From Hoeflea sp. (GTDB lineage: Bacteria > Pseudomonadota > Alphaproteobacteria > Rhizobiales > Rhizobiaceae): DNA of 64,000 nucleotides. Below, piece after piece: positions 26,945-36,104 of the stretch. The translations under genes were made by a program, and so were the position numbers. The notes under the pieces were generated by a model. It was not told the origin of the DNA. It worked only from the letters and a program-made list of their open reading frames with translations, and did no database searches. How positions within the stretch are numbered: position 1 is the stretch's first letter; every line of letters starts with the position of its first letter. The DNA lies in contig NZ_NVXQ01000007.1 in NCBI RefSeq assembly GCF_002733955.1, positions 163,385 to 227,384 of the forward strand. The letters are read 5' to 3'.

Positions 26945-27415
26945 ATGGTGGTAACTGTGCATCTGGATGAGTTCGATCGAAAGCTGATGCGGCTGTTGCA
27001 GGAAGACGGGCGGCTGACCAACAACGAGCTGTCGCAGAAGATCAATCTTTCGGCTTCGCAATGCTCGCGCCGGCGCACCCGGCTCGAGCAGGAAGGCTAT
27101 ATCCGTGGCTACCGCGCGGACCTCGACCGGGAGAAGCTCGGCATCGGCATCGTCAACCTGATCACGGTGACGCTGGCGACGCACAATCGCGACAATGCGC
27201 AGCGGTTCGCGCGGCTGATCGGCGGGCTGCCGGAGGTGCTTGAAGCCTATTCGCTGACCGGCGAGATGGACTACATCATCAAGGTGGTGACGCCCGATCT
27301 GCGCAGCCTGTCGGCGTTTGTCAGTGATGTGCTGCTGCCGCATGAATCGGTGCAGCATGTGAAAACCGCGATCGTGCTCGACACGCTCAAAGAGAGCGGA
27401 GCGCTTCCTGTCTGA
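26945..27415 (+). CDS. Lrp/AsnC-family regulator, probable regulator of hppD
   Basis: 156 residues with an N-terminal helix-turn-helix (LDEFDRKLMRLLQEDGRLTNNELSQKINLSASQCSRRRTRLEQEGYIRGY) and a C-terminal RAM ligand domain (about 70-150, with EAYSLTGEMDYIIKVVTPDLRSL). It is transcribed away from hppD, so regulation of tyrosine breakdown (hpdR-like role) is inferred from position. The ATG at 26945 has AAGGGG upstream; a longer frame to 26915 has less support. Confidence 0.9.
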   Translation: MVVTVHLDEFDRKLMRLLQEDGRLTNNELSQKINLSASQCSRRRTRLEQEGYIRGYRADLDREKLGIGIVNLITVTLATHNRDNAQRFARLIGGLPEVLEAYSLTGEMDYIIKVVTPDLRSLSAFVSDVLLPHESVQHVKTAIVLDTLKESGALPV

Positions 27416-27588
27416 TCGCCAGGCGATGGTGCTTGCCTGCATTTCATGCTTCGCTCATGCTGGCAGCAGAGGAGCGATTGAAAAAAATTGACTTCGGGAT
27501 GGAACCAAATGCCGGCGAATGCGTTCCGATGCTCGGTGCATCGGCTCAGATGTACGCCAAAATCTCATTGAAAAGGTGTTGAGACAGC

Positions 27589-28578
27589 ATGGAAGATCAG
27601 ACGACGACTGCATCCGATTCCCAATTGGGGCAAATGTTGGGAGGTTGGGCAGAGGCGTTTGACGGCCTGCAAGTGCTGTTCGTGACCTACGCCTTCTCGG
27701 TGATCGGGGCGATCCTGATCCTGATCGTCGGCTGGACCATCTCCCGCCTGCTGGGGCGTTGGGTCAAGACCCTGCTCAAGCACACCCACCGGGTTGATCC
27801 CACGGTTTCCGGCTTCTTTGCAGTGTTTGTCCGCTACGCCGTGCTCGTGGTGGTCGTCATCATGGTGCTCGGCCAGTTTGGCGTTCAGACGGCTTCGATC
27901 ATCACCGCTCTGGGTGCTGCCGGCCTGGCAATCGGCCTGGCGCTGCAAGGCACGCTGCAGAACATTGCCGCCGGCATCATGCTCCTGGTGCTGCGTCCGT
28001 TCCGGGTGGGGGAATATATCGATGCCGATGGCATCTCCGGCACGATCAAGGAAATCGGGCTGTTTGCGACCGAGTTGCAGACGCTTGACGGGCTGTACCG
28101 CATGGCGCCGAATTCGCAGTTGTGGAATGTGCCGGTTACCAATTACTCGCGTCTGCCCGAACGGCGCCATGACCTCGTCATCGGCATCGGCTACGAGGAC
28201 GACATCGAGAAGGCGCAGTCGGTTCTTCTGGATCTGGCCAAGGCCGATGACCGGGTGCTCAGCGAGCCCGCACCCTGGGCCTATGTTTCCGAGCTGGGCG
28301 ACAGCGCGGTGGCGATCACCTTGCGTTACTGGACGAAATCGGCGGACTGGTGGGTCACCAGCCGCGAAATGACGAAGGCCGGCAAGATCGCCTTTGACGA
28401 ACACGGCATCTCGATTCCGTTCCCGCAGATCACCTATTCCGGCTCGCTGGAACTGGAAAGGCCGGATGCTTCCGACGCGGAAAAGACGGGCGACGGCAGC
28501 AAGACAATCGACAATGGCAAGGGTGATGGCCGCAACACGTCGCGCGACGATGATGACGAGGGCCCCGCTACCAGCTAG
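27589..28578 (+). CDS. small-conductance mechanosensitive channel, MscS type
   Basis: 329 residues. Three membrane helices: about 23-50 (LQVLFVTYAFSVIGAILILIVG), 75-100 and 105-130, with TM3 the glycine/alanine-rich GAAGLAIGLALQGTLQNIAAGIMLLVLRPFRVGE that lines the pore. Then the beta domain YIDADGISGTIKEIGLFATELQTLDGLYRMAPNSQLWN, and a C-terminal polar tail rich in Asp and Ser. It protects against hypo-osmotic shock by family role. ATG follows AAGGTGTTGAG. Confidence 0.93.
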   Translation: MEDQTTTASDSQLGQMLGGWAEAFDGLQVLFVTYAFSVIGAILILIVGWTISRLLGRWVKTLLKHTHRVDPTVSGFFAVFVRYAVLVVVVIMVLGQFGVQTASIITALGAAGLAIGLALQGTLQNIAAGIMLLVLRPFRVGEYIDADGISGTIKEIGLFATELQTLDGLYRMAPNSQLWNVPVTNYSRLPERRHDLVIGIGYEDDIEKAQSVLLDLAKADDRVLSEPAPWAYVSELGDSAVAITLRYWTKSADWWVTSREMTKAGKIAFDEHGISIPFPQITYSGSLELERPDASDAEKTGDGSKTIDNGKGDGRNTSRDDDDEGPATS

Positions 28579-28700
28579 GTCGAGCCAGCGCGGGGCTCGC
28601 TCCACCCACCGGGCGAAGACGCAAAAACAGTCCGGCCGGGAGGGTGACATCGCGCTTTTGTCCGTTCACCTTGCTGGAAACGAGTCGCCGAACAAGGACA

Positions 28701-29357
28701 ATGACCATCATGGGCAATTTGCAAGCCGGGATCATCCCCGTCACCCCGTTCCAGCAGAACTGCACGGTGCTGTTTGACCAGGACACCAAGACCGGTGTGG
28801 TGGTCGATCCGGGCGGCGATGTCGACGTCATCCTGCAGACCATCACCGAGAACGGTCTGACCATCGAGGCGATCTGGCTGACCCACGGCCATATCGACCA
28901 TGCCGGCGGGGCCGACGAGCTGCGCGAGAAGCTCGGCGTCAAGATCATCGGACCGCACGAAGATGACCTGCCGTTGCTGTCCGGTCTGGAAGCGCAGGTC
29001 AAGATGTTCGGGCTGGACATGGAAGTGCGCAATGTCACGCCGGACCAATGGCTCAAGGATGGTGACAAGGTCTCGTTCGGCGCGCATGAATTCGAAGTCT
29101 CGCACACACCGGGGCATGCACCGGGTCACGTGATCTATTACAACCGCGCGGAGGGCTTTGCCCATCTGGGCGACGTGCTGTTTGCCGGTTCCATCGGCCG
29201 CACCGACCTGCCGGGCGGCGACCACCAGACGCTGCTCAACTCGATCCGGGACAAGGTGTTTCCGCTGGGGGATGAGACGGGCTTCATCTGCGGCCATGGT
29301 CCGGGCGGAAAGATCGGCGACGAGCGCCGCAGCAACCCGTTCCTGACGGGGCTATAA
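28701..29357 (+). CDS. metallo-beta-lactamase-fold hydrolase, glyoxalase II-like
   Basis: 218 residues of the MBL superfamily with the zinc motif THGHIDHAGG (about 65-74), the second His in SHTPGHAPGHVIYYN, the Asp in HLGDVLFAGSIGRTDLPGGD and the last His in ICGHGPGGKIGDERRSNPFL. It resembles glyoxalase II-type hydroxyacylglutathione hydrolases and persulfide-related hydrolases; the exact substrate is open. Start at the ATG at 28701 after AAGGA. It follows the MscS gene by about 120 bases and ends before a strong bidirectional terminator. Confidence 0.88.
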   Translation: MTIMGNLQAGIIPVTPFQQNCTVLFDQDTKTGVVVDPGGDVDVILQTITENGLTIEAIWLTHGHIDHAGGADELREKLGVKIIGPHEDDLPLLSGLEAQVKMFGLDMEVRNVTPDQWLKDGDKVSFGAHEFEVSHTPGHAPGHVIYYNRAEGFAHLGDVLFAGSIGRTDLPGGDHQTLLNSIRDKVFPLGDETGFICGHGPGGKIGDERRSNPFLTGL

Positions 29358-29408
29358 GCCGCGTTCTCAGGCCATGCGACAGCTTGCTGCCTGATCCGCG
29401 AAAAATGC

Positions 29409-29440
29409 AAAGGCCGCCGCGATCTCTCGCGGCGGCCTTT
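29409..29440. terminator. bidirectional terminator between the MBL gene and the second chemoreceptor
   Basis: Perfect 14-bp stem AAAGGCCGCCGCGA / TCGCGGCGGCCTTT with loop TCTC, flanked by A and T residues; convergent genes on both sides. Confidence 0.92.
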
Positions 29441-29457
29441 GTCATTGTGCTGGCAGA

Positions 29458-31299
29458 TCAGCTGGCGCGGCGCATGGTCTCGGCCATGTTCCTGAGGTCG
29501 TGACCAGTGGCGGAGGCGTTGTCTGACACCTTGAAGCCACGGATCAAGTCCAGCAGGCCGTCGGTGTCATTGGCCAGCACTTCCGCTGATGCCGTGGTCT
29601 CTTCAGCCATGGCGGCGTTCTGCTGGGTCACCACGTCGAGCTCGTTCATGGATGAGGAGATCGAGCGCAAGGTGGTGTCCTGTTCCGAAGCGGAATGGGC
29701 AATCTTGGTGACAATCTCGTTGGCGGACTTGATCTGGTCAGAGATGCGCTTGAGCGCTTCGCCGGCCTCTCCGACAAGCTGGACGCCGTTCTGAACCTTG
29801 CCGGAGGAGTTGGAGATCTGGTCCTTGATCTCCTTGGCAGCGGCCGCCGAACGCTGCGCCAGTTCGCGGACTTCCTGGGCGACAACGGCAAAGCCCTTTC
29901 CGGCTTCGCCGGCACGCGCTGCTTCAACGCCGGCATTGAGCGCCAGCAGGTTTGTCTGGAAGGCAATCTCGTCGATGACGCCGATGATCTTGGAAATCTC
30001 GGACGAGGATTGCTCGATGCCGCTCATTGCGCCGATTGCTTCAGCCACGATGGTATCGGACTTGGTGGCTTCACCGCTGATCGAGGTCACGCGTTCGGCG
30101 GCCTCATGGGCGCCTTCGGCGGTCTGGCGGACTGCCACTGTCAACTCGTCGAGGGCCGCGGAGGTCTCTTCCAGGCTTGCAGCCTGGCGCTCGGTGCGCT
30201 GCGAGAGTTCGTTCGACGCACGGCGGATATCTTCCTTCGAGCCGCTGATGTCGACGCCCTTGGCGTTGACCTTGGCCATCGCCGCCTCGAGAAGCGAGAG
30301 TGCTTCGTTGAAGTTGTCACGCAGTTCTGCGTATTTCGGACCAAGTTCGGCACAGCGTACTGTCAGATCACCTGACGCCATGACCTTCATCGCGTCGCTG
30401 ATCGTCTTGACAACACGGGCCTGCTGGTCTGCCTGGTCCTGCTGCAACTGGGTGTTCTGCTGACGTTCGTTGTCGAGCTCGCGGCTCTGCTGTTCCTGGC
30501 TGCGGGCCATTTCCTGACGCTCGCGAACCTTTTGCTGCAACGCCTTGGTGGCCTTTGCCATCTGGCCGACTTCGTTGCCCATGTCGGTGTGCGGAATCTC
30601 GATGCTGACATTCTCGTCGGCAACGGCTTCGAGTGCATCGTGAATGGCCGTCAAAGGCCGGGAGATGCCGCGAATGACCAGGAATGCCGCTGCTATGCCG
30701 AGTGCGAACACCGCCAGTCCGATCGACACGGCTTTCCAGGCGGCCGCACGAACCTGTGCTGCCAGATCGTCAATGTAGACGCCGGTGCCGATGACCAGGT
30801 TCCAGGGAGCGAAGGGCGCAGAGTAGCTGGCTTTCGGGAAGAGTTCGCCGCTCTTGTCGCCTGGCTTTTCCCAAACATACTGTGTGCGCCCGCCACCGGT
30901 TTTGGAGACGGCGATGATGTCGTCAAACAGCATGTTGCCCTGCTTGTCGACGAAGCCCTTCTTGTTTTGCCCTACGAGGCCGGCACTGGGATGGAAACGC
31001 ATGGTGACGTCGGTATCGAGCCCGAAGAAATAGCCGTTCGGCTCGTAGCGCAGATCTGTGAGAAGCTTGTAGGCCTGTGCCTGGGCTTCTTCCCGGGTCA
31101 GCTCGCCGGCCACTTCTCTGGCATGGTATGTCTCCAGAACAGACATGGCCGTCTCCACCTGCGTGCGAAGCATGTCGTAGCGCTCGGCGTAAATGGATTC
31201 CGAGGCCGACTTGATCTGGAAGTAAGTCACCGCAGAGAAGGCCACCAAGAGGGCGCCAATCAAAAGAAAAAGTTGATGCGATATTTTGAGGTTTTTCAT
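29458..31299 (-). CDS. methyl-accepting chemotaxis protein with sCache sensor domain
   Basis: 613 residues. TM helix (about 7-27), then a periplasmic Cache_2-type domain with [91 protein letters not shown] (about 90-175), a second helix (about 185-205), HAMP and the signalling domain with [44 protein letters not shown], as in the other chemoreceptor. Start at the ATG at 31299; TTG at 31308 is possible. A CtrA box lies 78-92 bases upstream. No C-terminal CheR pentapeptide is seen. Confidence 0.93.
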   Translation of the reverse strand: MKNLKISHQLFLLIGALLVAFSAVTYFQIKSASESIYAERYDMLRTQVETAMSVLETYHAREVAGELTREEAQAQAYKLLTDLRYEPNGYFFGLDTDVTMRFHPSAGLVGQNKKGFVDKQGNMLFDDIIAVSKTGGGRTQYVWEKPGDKSGELFPKASYSAPFAPWNLVIGTGVYIDDLAAQVRAAAWKAVSIGLAVFALGIAAAFLVIRGISRPLTAIHDALEAVADENVSIEIPHTDMGNEVGQMAKATKALQQKVRERQEMARSQEQQSRELDNERQQNTQLQQDQADQQARVVKTISDAMKVMASGDLTVRCAELGPKYAELRDNFNEALSLLEAAMAKVNAKGVDISGSKEDIRRASNELSQRTERQAASLEETSAALDELTVAVRQTAEGAHEAAERVTSISGEATKSDTIVAEAIGAMSGIEQSSSEISKIIGVIDEIAFQTNLLALNAGVEAARAGEAGKGFAVVAQEVRELAQRSAAAAKEIKDQISNSSGKVQNGVQLVGEAGEALKRISDQIKSANEIVTKIAHSASEQDTTLRSISSSMNELDVVTQQNAAMAEETTASAEVLANDTDGLLDLIRGFKVSDNASATGHDLRNMAETMRRAS

Positions 31300-31376
31300 G
31301 GTCGCCAAGCTTTAAAAGGATCGGTGAGAGTCGGGTTCTCGCGGCTGTGTGGATCTATTGAGATAGGTCGAAGCCT

Positions 31377-31391
31377 TTAATTGCTCGTTAA
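31377..31391. promoter_or_regulatory. CtrA box upstream of the second chemoreceptor
   Basis: TTAA-N7-TTAA (TTAATTGCTCGTTAA), an exact match to the CtrA consensus, 78-92 bases before the chemoreceptor ATG on the minus strand. Confidence 0.6.
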
Positions 31392-31620
31392 CGACGTGTG
31401 GCAAATATGGCGGGCGGCTTTACTTTTCCCCTGTCGTGTTCTTGCCTGGTTTCAAGCCATTGTGATGCACAGACGACGGGTCAGCGGAACAACTTCATGG
31501 CGATCTCTATACGCGGTCGAGTTGCGGACATGCATCCACGCGTTCATCGGGCGACACATGCTGCGAACACCGCGCCAACCCTTCTTTGAGAGCGGGTGAC
31601 CAATGCTTCCGTGAAGACGC
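31392..31620. other. intergenic stretch with no recognised feature
   Basis: Between the CtrA box and the terminator at 31621 no credible gene, hairpin or repeat was seen; short open frames here have no ribosome site or family resemblance. Confidence 0.5.
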
Positions 31621-31653
31621 AAAAACCGGCCTCACCAAGGGCGAGGCCGGTTT
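31621..31653. terminator. terminator of the BA14K gene
   Basis: AAAACCGGCCTC (31621-31632) pairs with GAGGCCGGTTTT (31642-31653), a 12-bp stem with A/T tracts on both sides, just downstream of the minus-strand BA14K gene. Confidence 0.85.
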
Positions 31654-31682
31654 TGCTTGCAGTTCTTTATACGGGGCCGGTG

Positions 31683-32150
31683 TTACTTGGCGACGCAGAA
31701 GTGGTCGCGTCCGTCATAGCCGCGATAGGTGCCGGTCGATGCATTGAACGAGCGGAACTTGTTCGAGCAGTACTGAAACCAGGAGCGGCTCCACGGCTCG
31801 TACCTACCACCGCCCCGTACCGCCCGGGGGGCTGATCGCTCATGGTAGATTACACCTGGGTTGTTGTTGGCGATGGCCCCGCCAATGATGGCGGCAGCAC
31901 CAAGGCCAATGATACCGAGCATGACGGCATCGCTGTTATCGTGACCACGGTGTTTGCGCAGCTTCTTGCCGCCGCGGTAGCGATGTTGGGTTTCGCCCCA
32001 GTTGCCCCTTCTGTGCTGCTGGTAGAGATGCGGCTGGTAGGGATCGCGGAATTCCGCTTCGCCGGCGGTCGCGATACCGGTGGTCAGAGGCGCGAAGGCG
32101 GTCGCGGCGGTGAGCAGGGTGATGCTGAGCTTCTTGACGATCATATTCAT
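31683..32150 (-). CDS. BA14K-family secreted protein
   Basis: 155 residues. Signal peptide (about 1-29, ending TATAG/EAE), a basic central part rich in His and Arg, a glycine-rich hydrophobic helix (AVMLGIIGLGAAAIIGGAIANN, about 80-101) and the C-terminal BA14K motif with WFQYCSNKFRSFNASTGTYRGYDGRDHFC. BA14K proteins are rhizobial/Brucella immunoreactive proteins with reported lectin-like activity. The ATG at 32150 has AAGGA upstream. Confidence 0.88.
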   Translation of the reverse strand: MNMIVKKLSITLLTAATAFAPLTTGIATAGEAEFRDPYQPHLYQQHRRGNWGETQHRYRGGKKLRKHRGHDNSDAVMLGIIGLGAAAIIGGAIANNNPGVIYHERSAPRAVRGGGRYEPWSRSWFQYCSNKFRSFNASTGTYRGYDGRDHFCVAK

Positions 32151-32315
32151 AATGGGTCCTTCCCGGATTGTCATCTTGCGGGCGTGGTCGGCAAGACGGG
32201 TGCTTGCGGATCGTTTCAACCCTATCGGCTGAAAGCTGAACGGTAGCTGAACGAAATCTTAACCTTTGTTGTTCCGTGTGCCCCTGACAGACGTCAATGA
32301 TGGGTGAAAACAGAA

Positions 32316-32342
32316 AAGCCCGGCGATTGCGGCGCCGGGCTT
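32316..32342 (-). terminator. terminator of the cold-shock gene
   Basis: AAGCCCGGCG / CGCCGGGCTT 10-bp stem with a 7-nt loop, followed on the minus strand by TTTTCTG; starts 26 bases after the stop. Confidence 0.85.
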
Positions 32343-32367
32343 GCTCATCGTGAGATCGTGGTGTCAA

Positions 32368-32580
32368 TCAGGCGAGGCGCAGATTGACAGCCTTCGGGCC
32401 CTTGCCGCGGCGATCGGGCTCGGTGTCGAAAGCGACCTTCTGGTTTTCCTCAAGGCCGGTCATTCCCGAAGCCTGAACTGCGGAGATGTGAACGAAGATG
32501 TCCGCACCGCCATTGTCTGGCTTGATAAAGCCAAAACCCTTGTCGACGTTGAAAAATTTTACGGTACCGGTTTCACCCAT
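32368..32580 (-). CDS. cold-shock protein, CspA family
   Basis: 70 residues, single nucleic-acid-binding cold-shock domain. RNP1-like GKGFGFI appears as DKGFGFIKPDNGG and RNP2-like as DIFVHISAVQASG. It is the usual size. ATG with AAAGGA upstream. A long intergenic region upstream may hold the leader that regulates cold-shock translation, but no specific cold-box was identified. Confidence 0.95.
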   Translation of the reverse strand: MGETGTVKFFNVDKGFGFIKPDNGGADIFVHISAVQASGMTGLEENQKVAFDTEPDRRGKGPKAVNLRLA

Positions 32581-32727
32581 GCTGTCAGGTCCTTTGGTTG
32601 CCTTCCGGTCTCCACTCAGTTTATCCGGTCGGCGAGCATCATGTCATATCCCGCATTTGCGCGGGGGTTATGGCAGGCAGTTCTTGAAGTGTGTGGAAAG
32701 GTCCTGATTTTAATGACTCCGCCCCTT
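32581..32727. other. cold-shock gene leader and promoter region
   Basis: No gene seen. This lies upstream of the minus-strand cold-shock gene and contains only its ribosome site (AAAGGA) and a short CCCGC/GCGGG hairpin near 32650-32665. Confidence 0.4.
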
Positions 32728-32752
32728 CACACGGCTTGCCGTGTGGGCTTTT
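32728..32752 (+). terminator. terminator-like hairpin without a preceding plus-strand gene
   Basis: CACACGG (32728-32734) pairs with CCGTGTG (32739-32745) around CTTG, followed by GGCTTTT. No plus-strand gene ends here. Confidence 0.35.
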
Positions 32753-32904
32753 GTTGAAGTCATCCGAAGTTTTTTGTGCGGCTTCGGCGCGCATGATTCT
32801 GGTCTTCCCGTGTTCGCAAATTGCCCGAACGTATCAAAGATGATTGGTTTGTCGGAAATTGGCAAGCAAAAGTTTGATGACGTCTGCCAATGCACGTCGG
32901 TGTT

Positions 32905-32937
32905 CTTGGCCGGAGCGCCAAGGCTGCTCCGGCCAAG
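32905..32937. terminator. strong hairpin after the first DUF1344 gene
   Basis: CTTGGCCGGAGC (32905-32916) pairs perfectly with GCTCCGGCCAAG (32926-32937), 12 bp. It begins 10 bases after the DUF1344 stop on the minus strand, but lacks a T tract. Confidence 0.6.
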
Positions 32938-32946
32938 CCTATACGA

Positions 32947-33189
32947 TTACTCGACGATCGCGATCTCGGTGGCTTCGGTGGTGCCATCGTTGAACATGAT
33001 CATCACGGTCTTGCCGGCTTCGATGCCTTCGACTTCGACGCCTTCGGCAACGGTGTAGACTTCACCGGATTCCAGTTCGACAGTGCTTGCAGCTTCGTCA
33101 AAGTTCTTGACGACGCCTTCGATTTCGCCGGCGAAGGCGGTCGAGAGCATGGCTGCGGATGCGAAAGCGATTGCAACGATCTTTTTCAT
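32947..33189 (-). CDS. DUF1344 secreted small protein (copy 2)
   Basis: 80 residues: Sec signal peptide (about 1-20, ending AFA) and a compact beta-rich domain EIEGVVKNFDEAASTVELESGEVYTVAEGVEVEGIEAGKTVMIMFNDGTTEATEIAIVE. It is paralogous to the gene at 33445-33687, with the same EGVV, LESG, VMI/VVI and DGTTEAT pattern. DUF1344 proteins are periplasmic in Rhizobiales and uncharacterised. The ATG at 33189 has GGAA upstream; an in-frame ATG at 33201 is less likely. Confidence 0.88.
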   Translation of the reverse strand: MKKIVAIAFASAAMLSTAFAGEIEGVVKNFDEAASTVELESGEVYTVAEGVEVEGIEAGKTVMIMFNDGTTEATEIAIVE

Positions 33190-33444
33190 GTTGTTTTCCA
33201 TAGGTTGTTAGCCGATCCGCAACCGGCTGGCAGAGGTGCCAGACTGAAGTCGGTTGCAGCGGGGCGGCGCTGATATGCGCCGGTTTGTGGGGCCGCGCAA
33301 GCGGCAAAAAAACATATTTTTCAGGGCTGTAACTGGCTTAATTTTGCCATGATCCGATCTGATCGATCTGGCTTTTTGTCCAATTTCCAGCCCCCTGATG
33401 CGGGCTCGGCCAGGCCAGGTTTCAGCCTGGCCCGGCCGCGAACG

Positions 33445-33687
33445 TCACTCCACCACGCTGACTGCGGTGGCGTCGGTGGTGCCGTCGTCATAGGTGATGA
33501 CGACCTTGCCACCCGGCTGCAGACCGTCGAGCTGGACGCCGTCGGCAAGGGTGAATGCCTGGCCGCTTTCCAGAACGATCATCTTGGTTGCGGGATCGTA
33601 GCTGGTGACCACGCCTTCGACTTCGGCTGCAAAGGCCGCGCCTGCAAAACCGAGCACTGATACGGTGGCGATAAGGATCTTTTTCAT
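33445..33687 (-). CDS. DUF1344 secreted small protein (copy 1)
   Basis: 80 residues: signal peptide ending AAFAAEVEG, then EGVVTSYDPATKMIVLESGQAFTLADGVQLDGLQPGGKVVITYDDGTTDATAVSVVE. Same fold and length as the paralogue at 32947-33189, with a 255-base gap between the two. The ATG at 33687 is preceded by GGGAG. The function is unknown. Confidence 0.88.
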   Translation of the reverse strand: MKKILIATVSVLGFAGAAFAAEVEGVVTSYDPATKMIVLESGQAFTLADGVQLDGLQPGGKVVITYDDGTTDATAVSVVE

Positions 33688-33988
33688 AGTCGTGTCTCCC
33701 TTGTTGTGCATGCACCGGAAGTGGTGCCTGCAGGGCTGAATTTGCTGCCGGGAGAGGTCAATGGCAAATCACTTGGCGTAAATAAATCGAACAATATCAA
33801 TGACATAATCTTGCCATATTGTGGCGAAGGGCGGTGCGCCAAAATCAGGTGTTGCGCATGCTCGAGCGGCAAACAGCCGAGCAATGAAGGAGTTCTGAGT
33901 GCCCCGGTTCCGCCCGGATTATGGCGGGCTTGCGGCCAGGCTCCAGCGGGTTCGATCACGAACCGCGCAGACAAGGATCAAAACTGGA

Positions 33989-34873
33989 TCAGGATGCAGT
34001 CTTTGGCCTGAGCACCGGACCAAGTTCGGCCAGCAGAATGGCGATGAAGATCAGCATGCCGCCGGCATAGCCAAGTGCGGAGATCTGTTCGCCGAGGATG
34101 ACGGCACCGAAAAGGGCTGCGAACAGCGATTCCGTCGACAGGAAGATCGCGGCTTGCGGCGCGGTGGTGTAGCGCTGTCCGATCACCTGCAAGGTGAAGG
34201 CCAGCCCGGTGGCGAACAATCCGGCGAACAGGATTTCCGGCAGCGTGGCCATGATCGCGTCGAGGTCGATGGTCTCGACTGCCAGGCCGACACCGAGACC
34301 AAGCGCCGAGGTCAATGCGAACTGCACGAAGGAAAGGGTCAGCGGGCGGCCGCTCGGCCCGACATAGCGCCCGACGAGAATGACCTGAAGCGCCCACATC
34401 ACGGCGCAGGCGATGGTCAGGAAGTCGCCATTGTTGAGACTGACCAGGCTGCCGCCGGCGAGCATCCAGATGCCGATGAAGGTCATCAGCACCGCAGGCC
34501 ATATCACCGGGTGCGGCCGCTGGCCCAGGAACAGCAGCGTGATGAAGGGCACAAACACCACGTATAGCCCGGTCAGGAAGCCCGAATTGGTCACCGTGGT
34601 GAAGAGCAGTCCCACCTGCTGCAGCCCCATGCCGAGAAACAGCACCAGTCCGGTCAGCGCGAAGCCACGCAAATGAGCGGTCGACACCGGCACGGCGGCC
34701 TTTCGCGATTCCAGCCAGGCAAACGGCGCCAGCAGGATGGCGGCGACCAGAAAGCGCAGCCCGATGAACAGGAACGGGCCGATATTGTCCATCGCTGTCG
34801 ACTGCGCCACGAAGCCCGCGCCCCAGGTGGCGCCGGCAAGGAGAAGCAACAAATTGGCAAAATAGCGCGGCAT
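33989..34873 (-). CDS. EamA-family (DMT) membrane transporter
   Basis: 294 residues, ten hydrophobic helices in two EamA repeats. The first repeat has MPRYFANLLLLLAGATWGAGFVAQSTAMDNIGPFLFIGLRFLVAA, and the second begins near ACAVMWALQVILVGRYVGPSGRPLTLSFVQFALTSA. Such proteins export metabolites (amino acids, nucleosides, drugs); the substrate is not readable. The ATG at 34873 is the plausible start, though its Shine-Dalgarno is poor. Confidence 0.88.
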   Translation of the reverse strand: MPRYFANLLLLLAGATWGAGFVAQSTAMDNIGPFLFIGLRFLVAAILLAPFAWLESRKAAVPVSTAHLRGFALTGLVLFLGMGLQQVGLLFTTVTNSGFLTGLYVVFVPFITLLFLGQRPHPVIWPAVLMTFIGIWMLAGGSLVSLNNGDFLTIACAVMWALQVILVGRYVGPSGRPLTLSFVQFALTSALGLGVGLAVETIDLDAIMATLPEILFAGLFATGLAFTLQVIGQRYTTAPQAAIFLSTESLFAALFGAVILGEQISALGYAGGMLIFIAILLAELGPVLRPKTAS

Positions 34874-35118
34874 GAGGAGGTCCGGAACAATGAGTATCGC
34901 GGACGGCTCGTGCCTCCTGCGTTCAGCAAAGCCTTCTGAAGCACGCAACGGCTTAAATCAAGAGACAAGCGCACCCGCCTTTCAAGGCCGGAGGAGTTGT
35001 CACTCTCACAGGGGAACTGACCGCTGCCTTCGCAAGAAACACGAATGCGCGCGCTGCATGACGAATGAGCGGGGGCTGGTTTTACAGATGCCTGACCTGG
35101 CTGCGAAGCCTTCGCAGC

Positions 35119-35376
35119 CTATCGTTTCCAGTGGCACCTTCTGGTGTAGACCTTGCCCCGGGAATTGCGGTACTGGCACCGGCCATCGGATGTTTCGACC
35201 AGGTAGGTTCCAAATCCTCCGATCAGCGCGCCGGCAACGGCGCCACCGGCGCTGTTGAAGGCAATTGCTCCAACGGCTGCACCAACGCCGGCACCGCTCG
35301 CTGTTTTCTCGGCGGTCGTGCAGGCAGACAGGGTGCCTACCGCGGCAACAACCATCGCCAGTTTCAGGACTTTCAT
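35119..35376 (-). CDS. small glycine-zipper lipoprotein
   Basis: 85 residues. Lipoprotein signal with lipobox LSAC (cysteine at about 19), then a glycine-zipper segment GAGVGAAVGAIAFNSAGGAVAGALIGG (about 28-54), and a basic C-terminal domain CQYRNSRGKVYTRRCHWKR with two cysteines. Similar proteins (glycine zipper, Omp17-like) sit in the outer membrane of Rhizobiales. The basic tail may bind a polyanion, which is speculation. Confidence 0.8.
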   Translation of the reverse strand: MKVLKLAMVVAAVGTLSACTTAEKTASGAGVGAAVGAIAFNSAGGAVAGALIGGFGTYLVETSDGRCQYRNSRGKVYTRRCHWKR

Positions 35377-35516
35377 CGGCCAACCCTCACATCATGTTTG
35401 CGGTTCATGCTCGTATCAAATTCCAGATCTGATAGTGCCCCTGCGAGGATTGCCGGTCAAGCACTTGCAGGTCTGCCGGCTGGTTCGGGCTGACGCTTCA
35501 GTGTGCAAGGTGGAAT

Positions 35517-36008
35517 TCAGGGTGTCCTGAACAGGGACCGCAGGCGTTCGAGGTTCTTGCCCATGTCGCTCTTGCCCAGCTGCGCCCGGGCATAGGCCAT
35601 GATCCCGGTGCGGCCGTCGGGCAGCGGGCGGGCTTCCAGATGGATGACATCGGGAAACCGCATTAGCGGCGAGTAGGTGACAAAGCGGGCCCTGGACGGA
35701 TCCGTGCGGTCGTCGACGCGGCGGGCAAGTGGATCCGTCTTCATCAGCCGTTGTGACAGACGTTCGATGGCGATTGCCGGGGCGTCGTCAAATGGCGCGA
35801 TCTTGAAATCGGGGTCGGCGCACAGGCCGGGACTGCAGGCCAGCGCGTCGTTGTCGGTCGGGCTGCGCTGGTTGTTGCTGAAATCGCGCTGGCCCCGGTC
35901 GGGTGATCCGGCCAGCAGTTCCCAGCTGCGTTCGCGGCCGTACAGGATGAAAGCGGCGATGACTGCGCCAACCAGCAGGAGGGCGCACAACAGGATTGTC
36001 TTCAGCAT
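35517..36008 (-). CDS. DUF1499-family membrane-anchored protein
   Basis: 163 residues with one N-terminal membrane helix (about 2-23) and a periplasmic DUF1499 domain with SNNQRSPTDNDALACSPGLC, SRARFVTYSPLMRFPDVIHLEA and AQLGKSDMGKNLERLRSLF. The two cysteines in ACSPGLC are conserved-looking. The function is unknown; DUF1499 proteins are common in proteobacteria. ATG at 36008. Confidence 0.78.
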   Translation of the reverse strand: MLKTILLCALLLVGAVIAAFILYGRERSWELLAGSPDRGQRDFSNNQRSPTDNDALACSPGLCADPDFKIAPFDDAPAIAIERLSQRLMKTDPLARRVDDRTDPSRARFVTYSPLMRFPDVIHLEARPLPDGRTGIMAYARAQLGKSDMGKNLERLRSLFRTP

Positions 36009-36104
36009 TGTTTGACTCGGTTCTTTCAGCTGCCCGGTGCGGCATGGCGGGAATGGCCAGCCGCTGCGCGGTCGGTTTTGGTCCGGGCAGAGCCCTCAAT
36101 CGTC

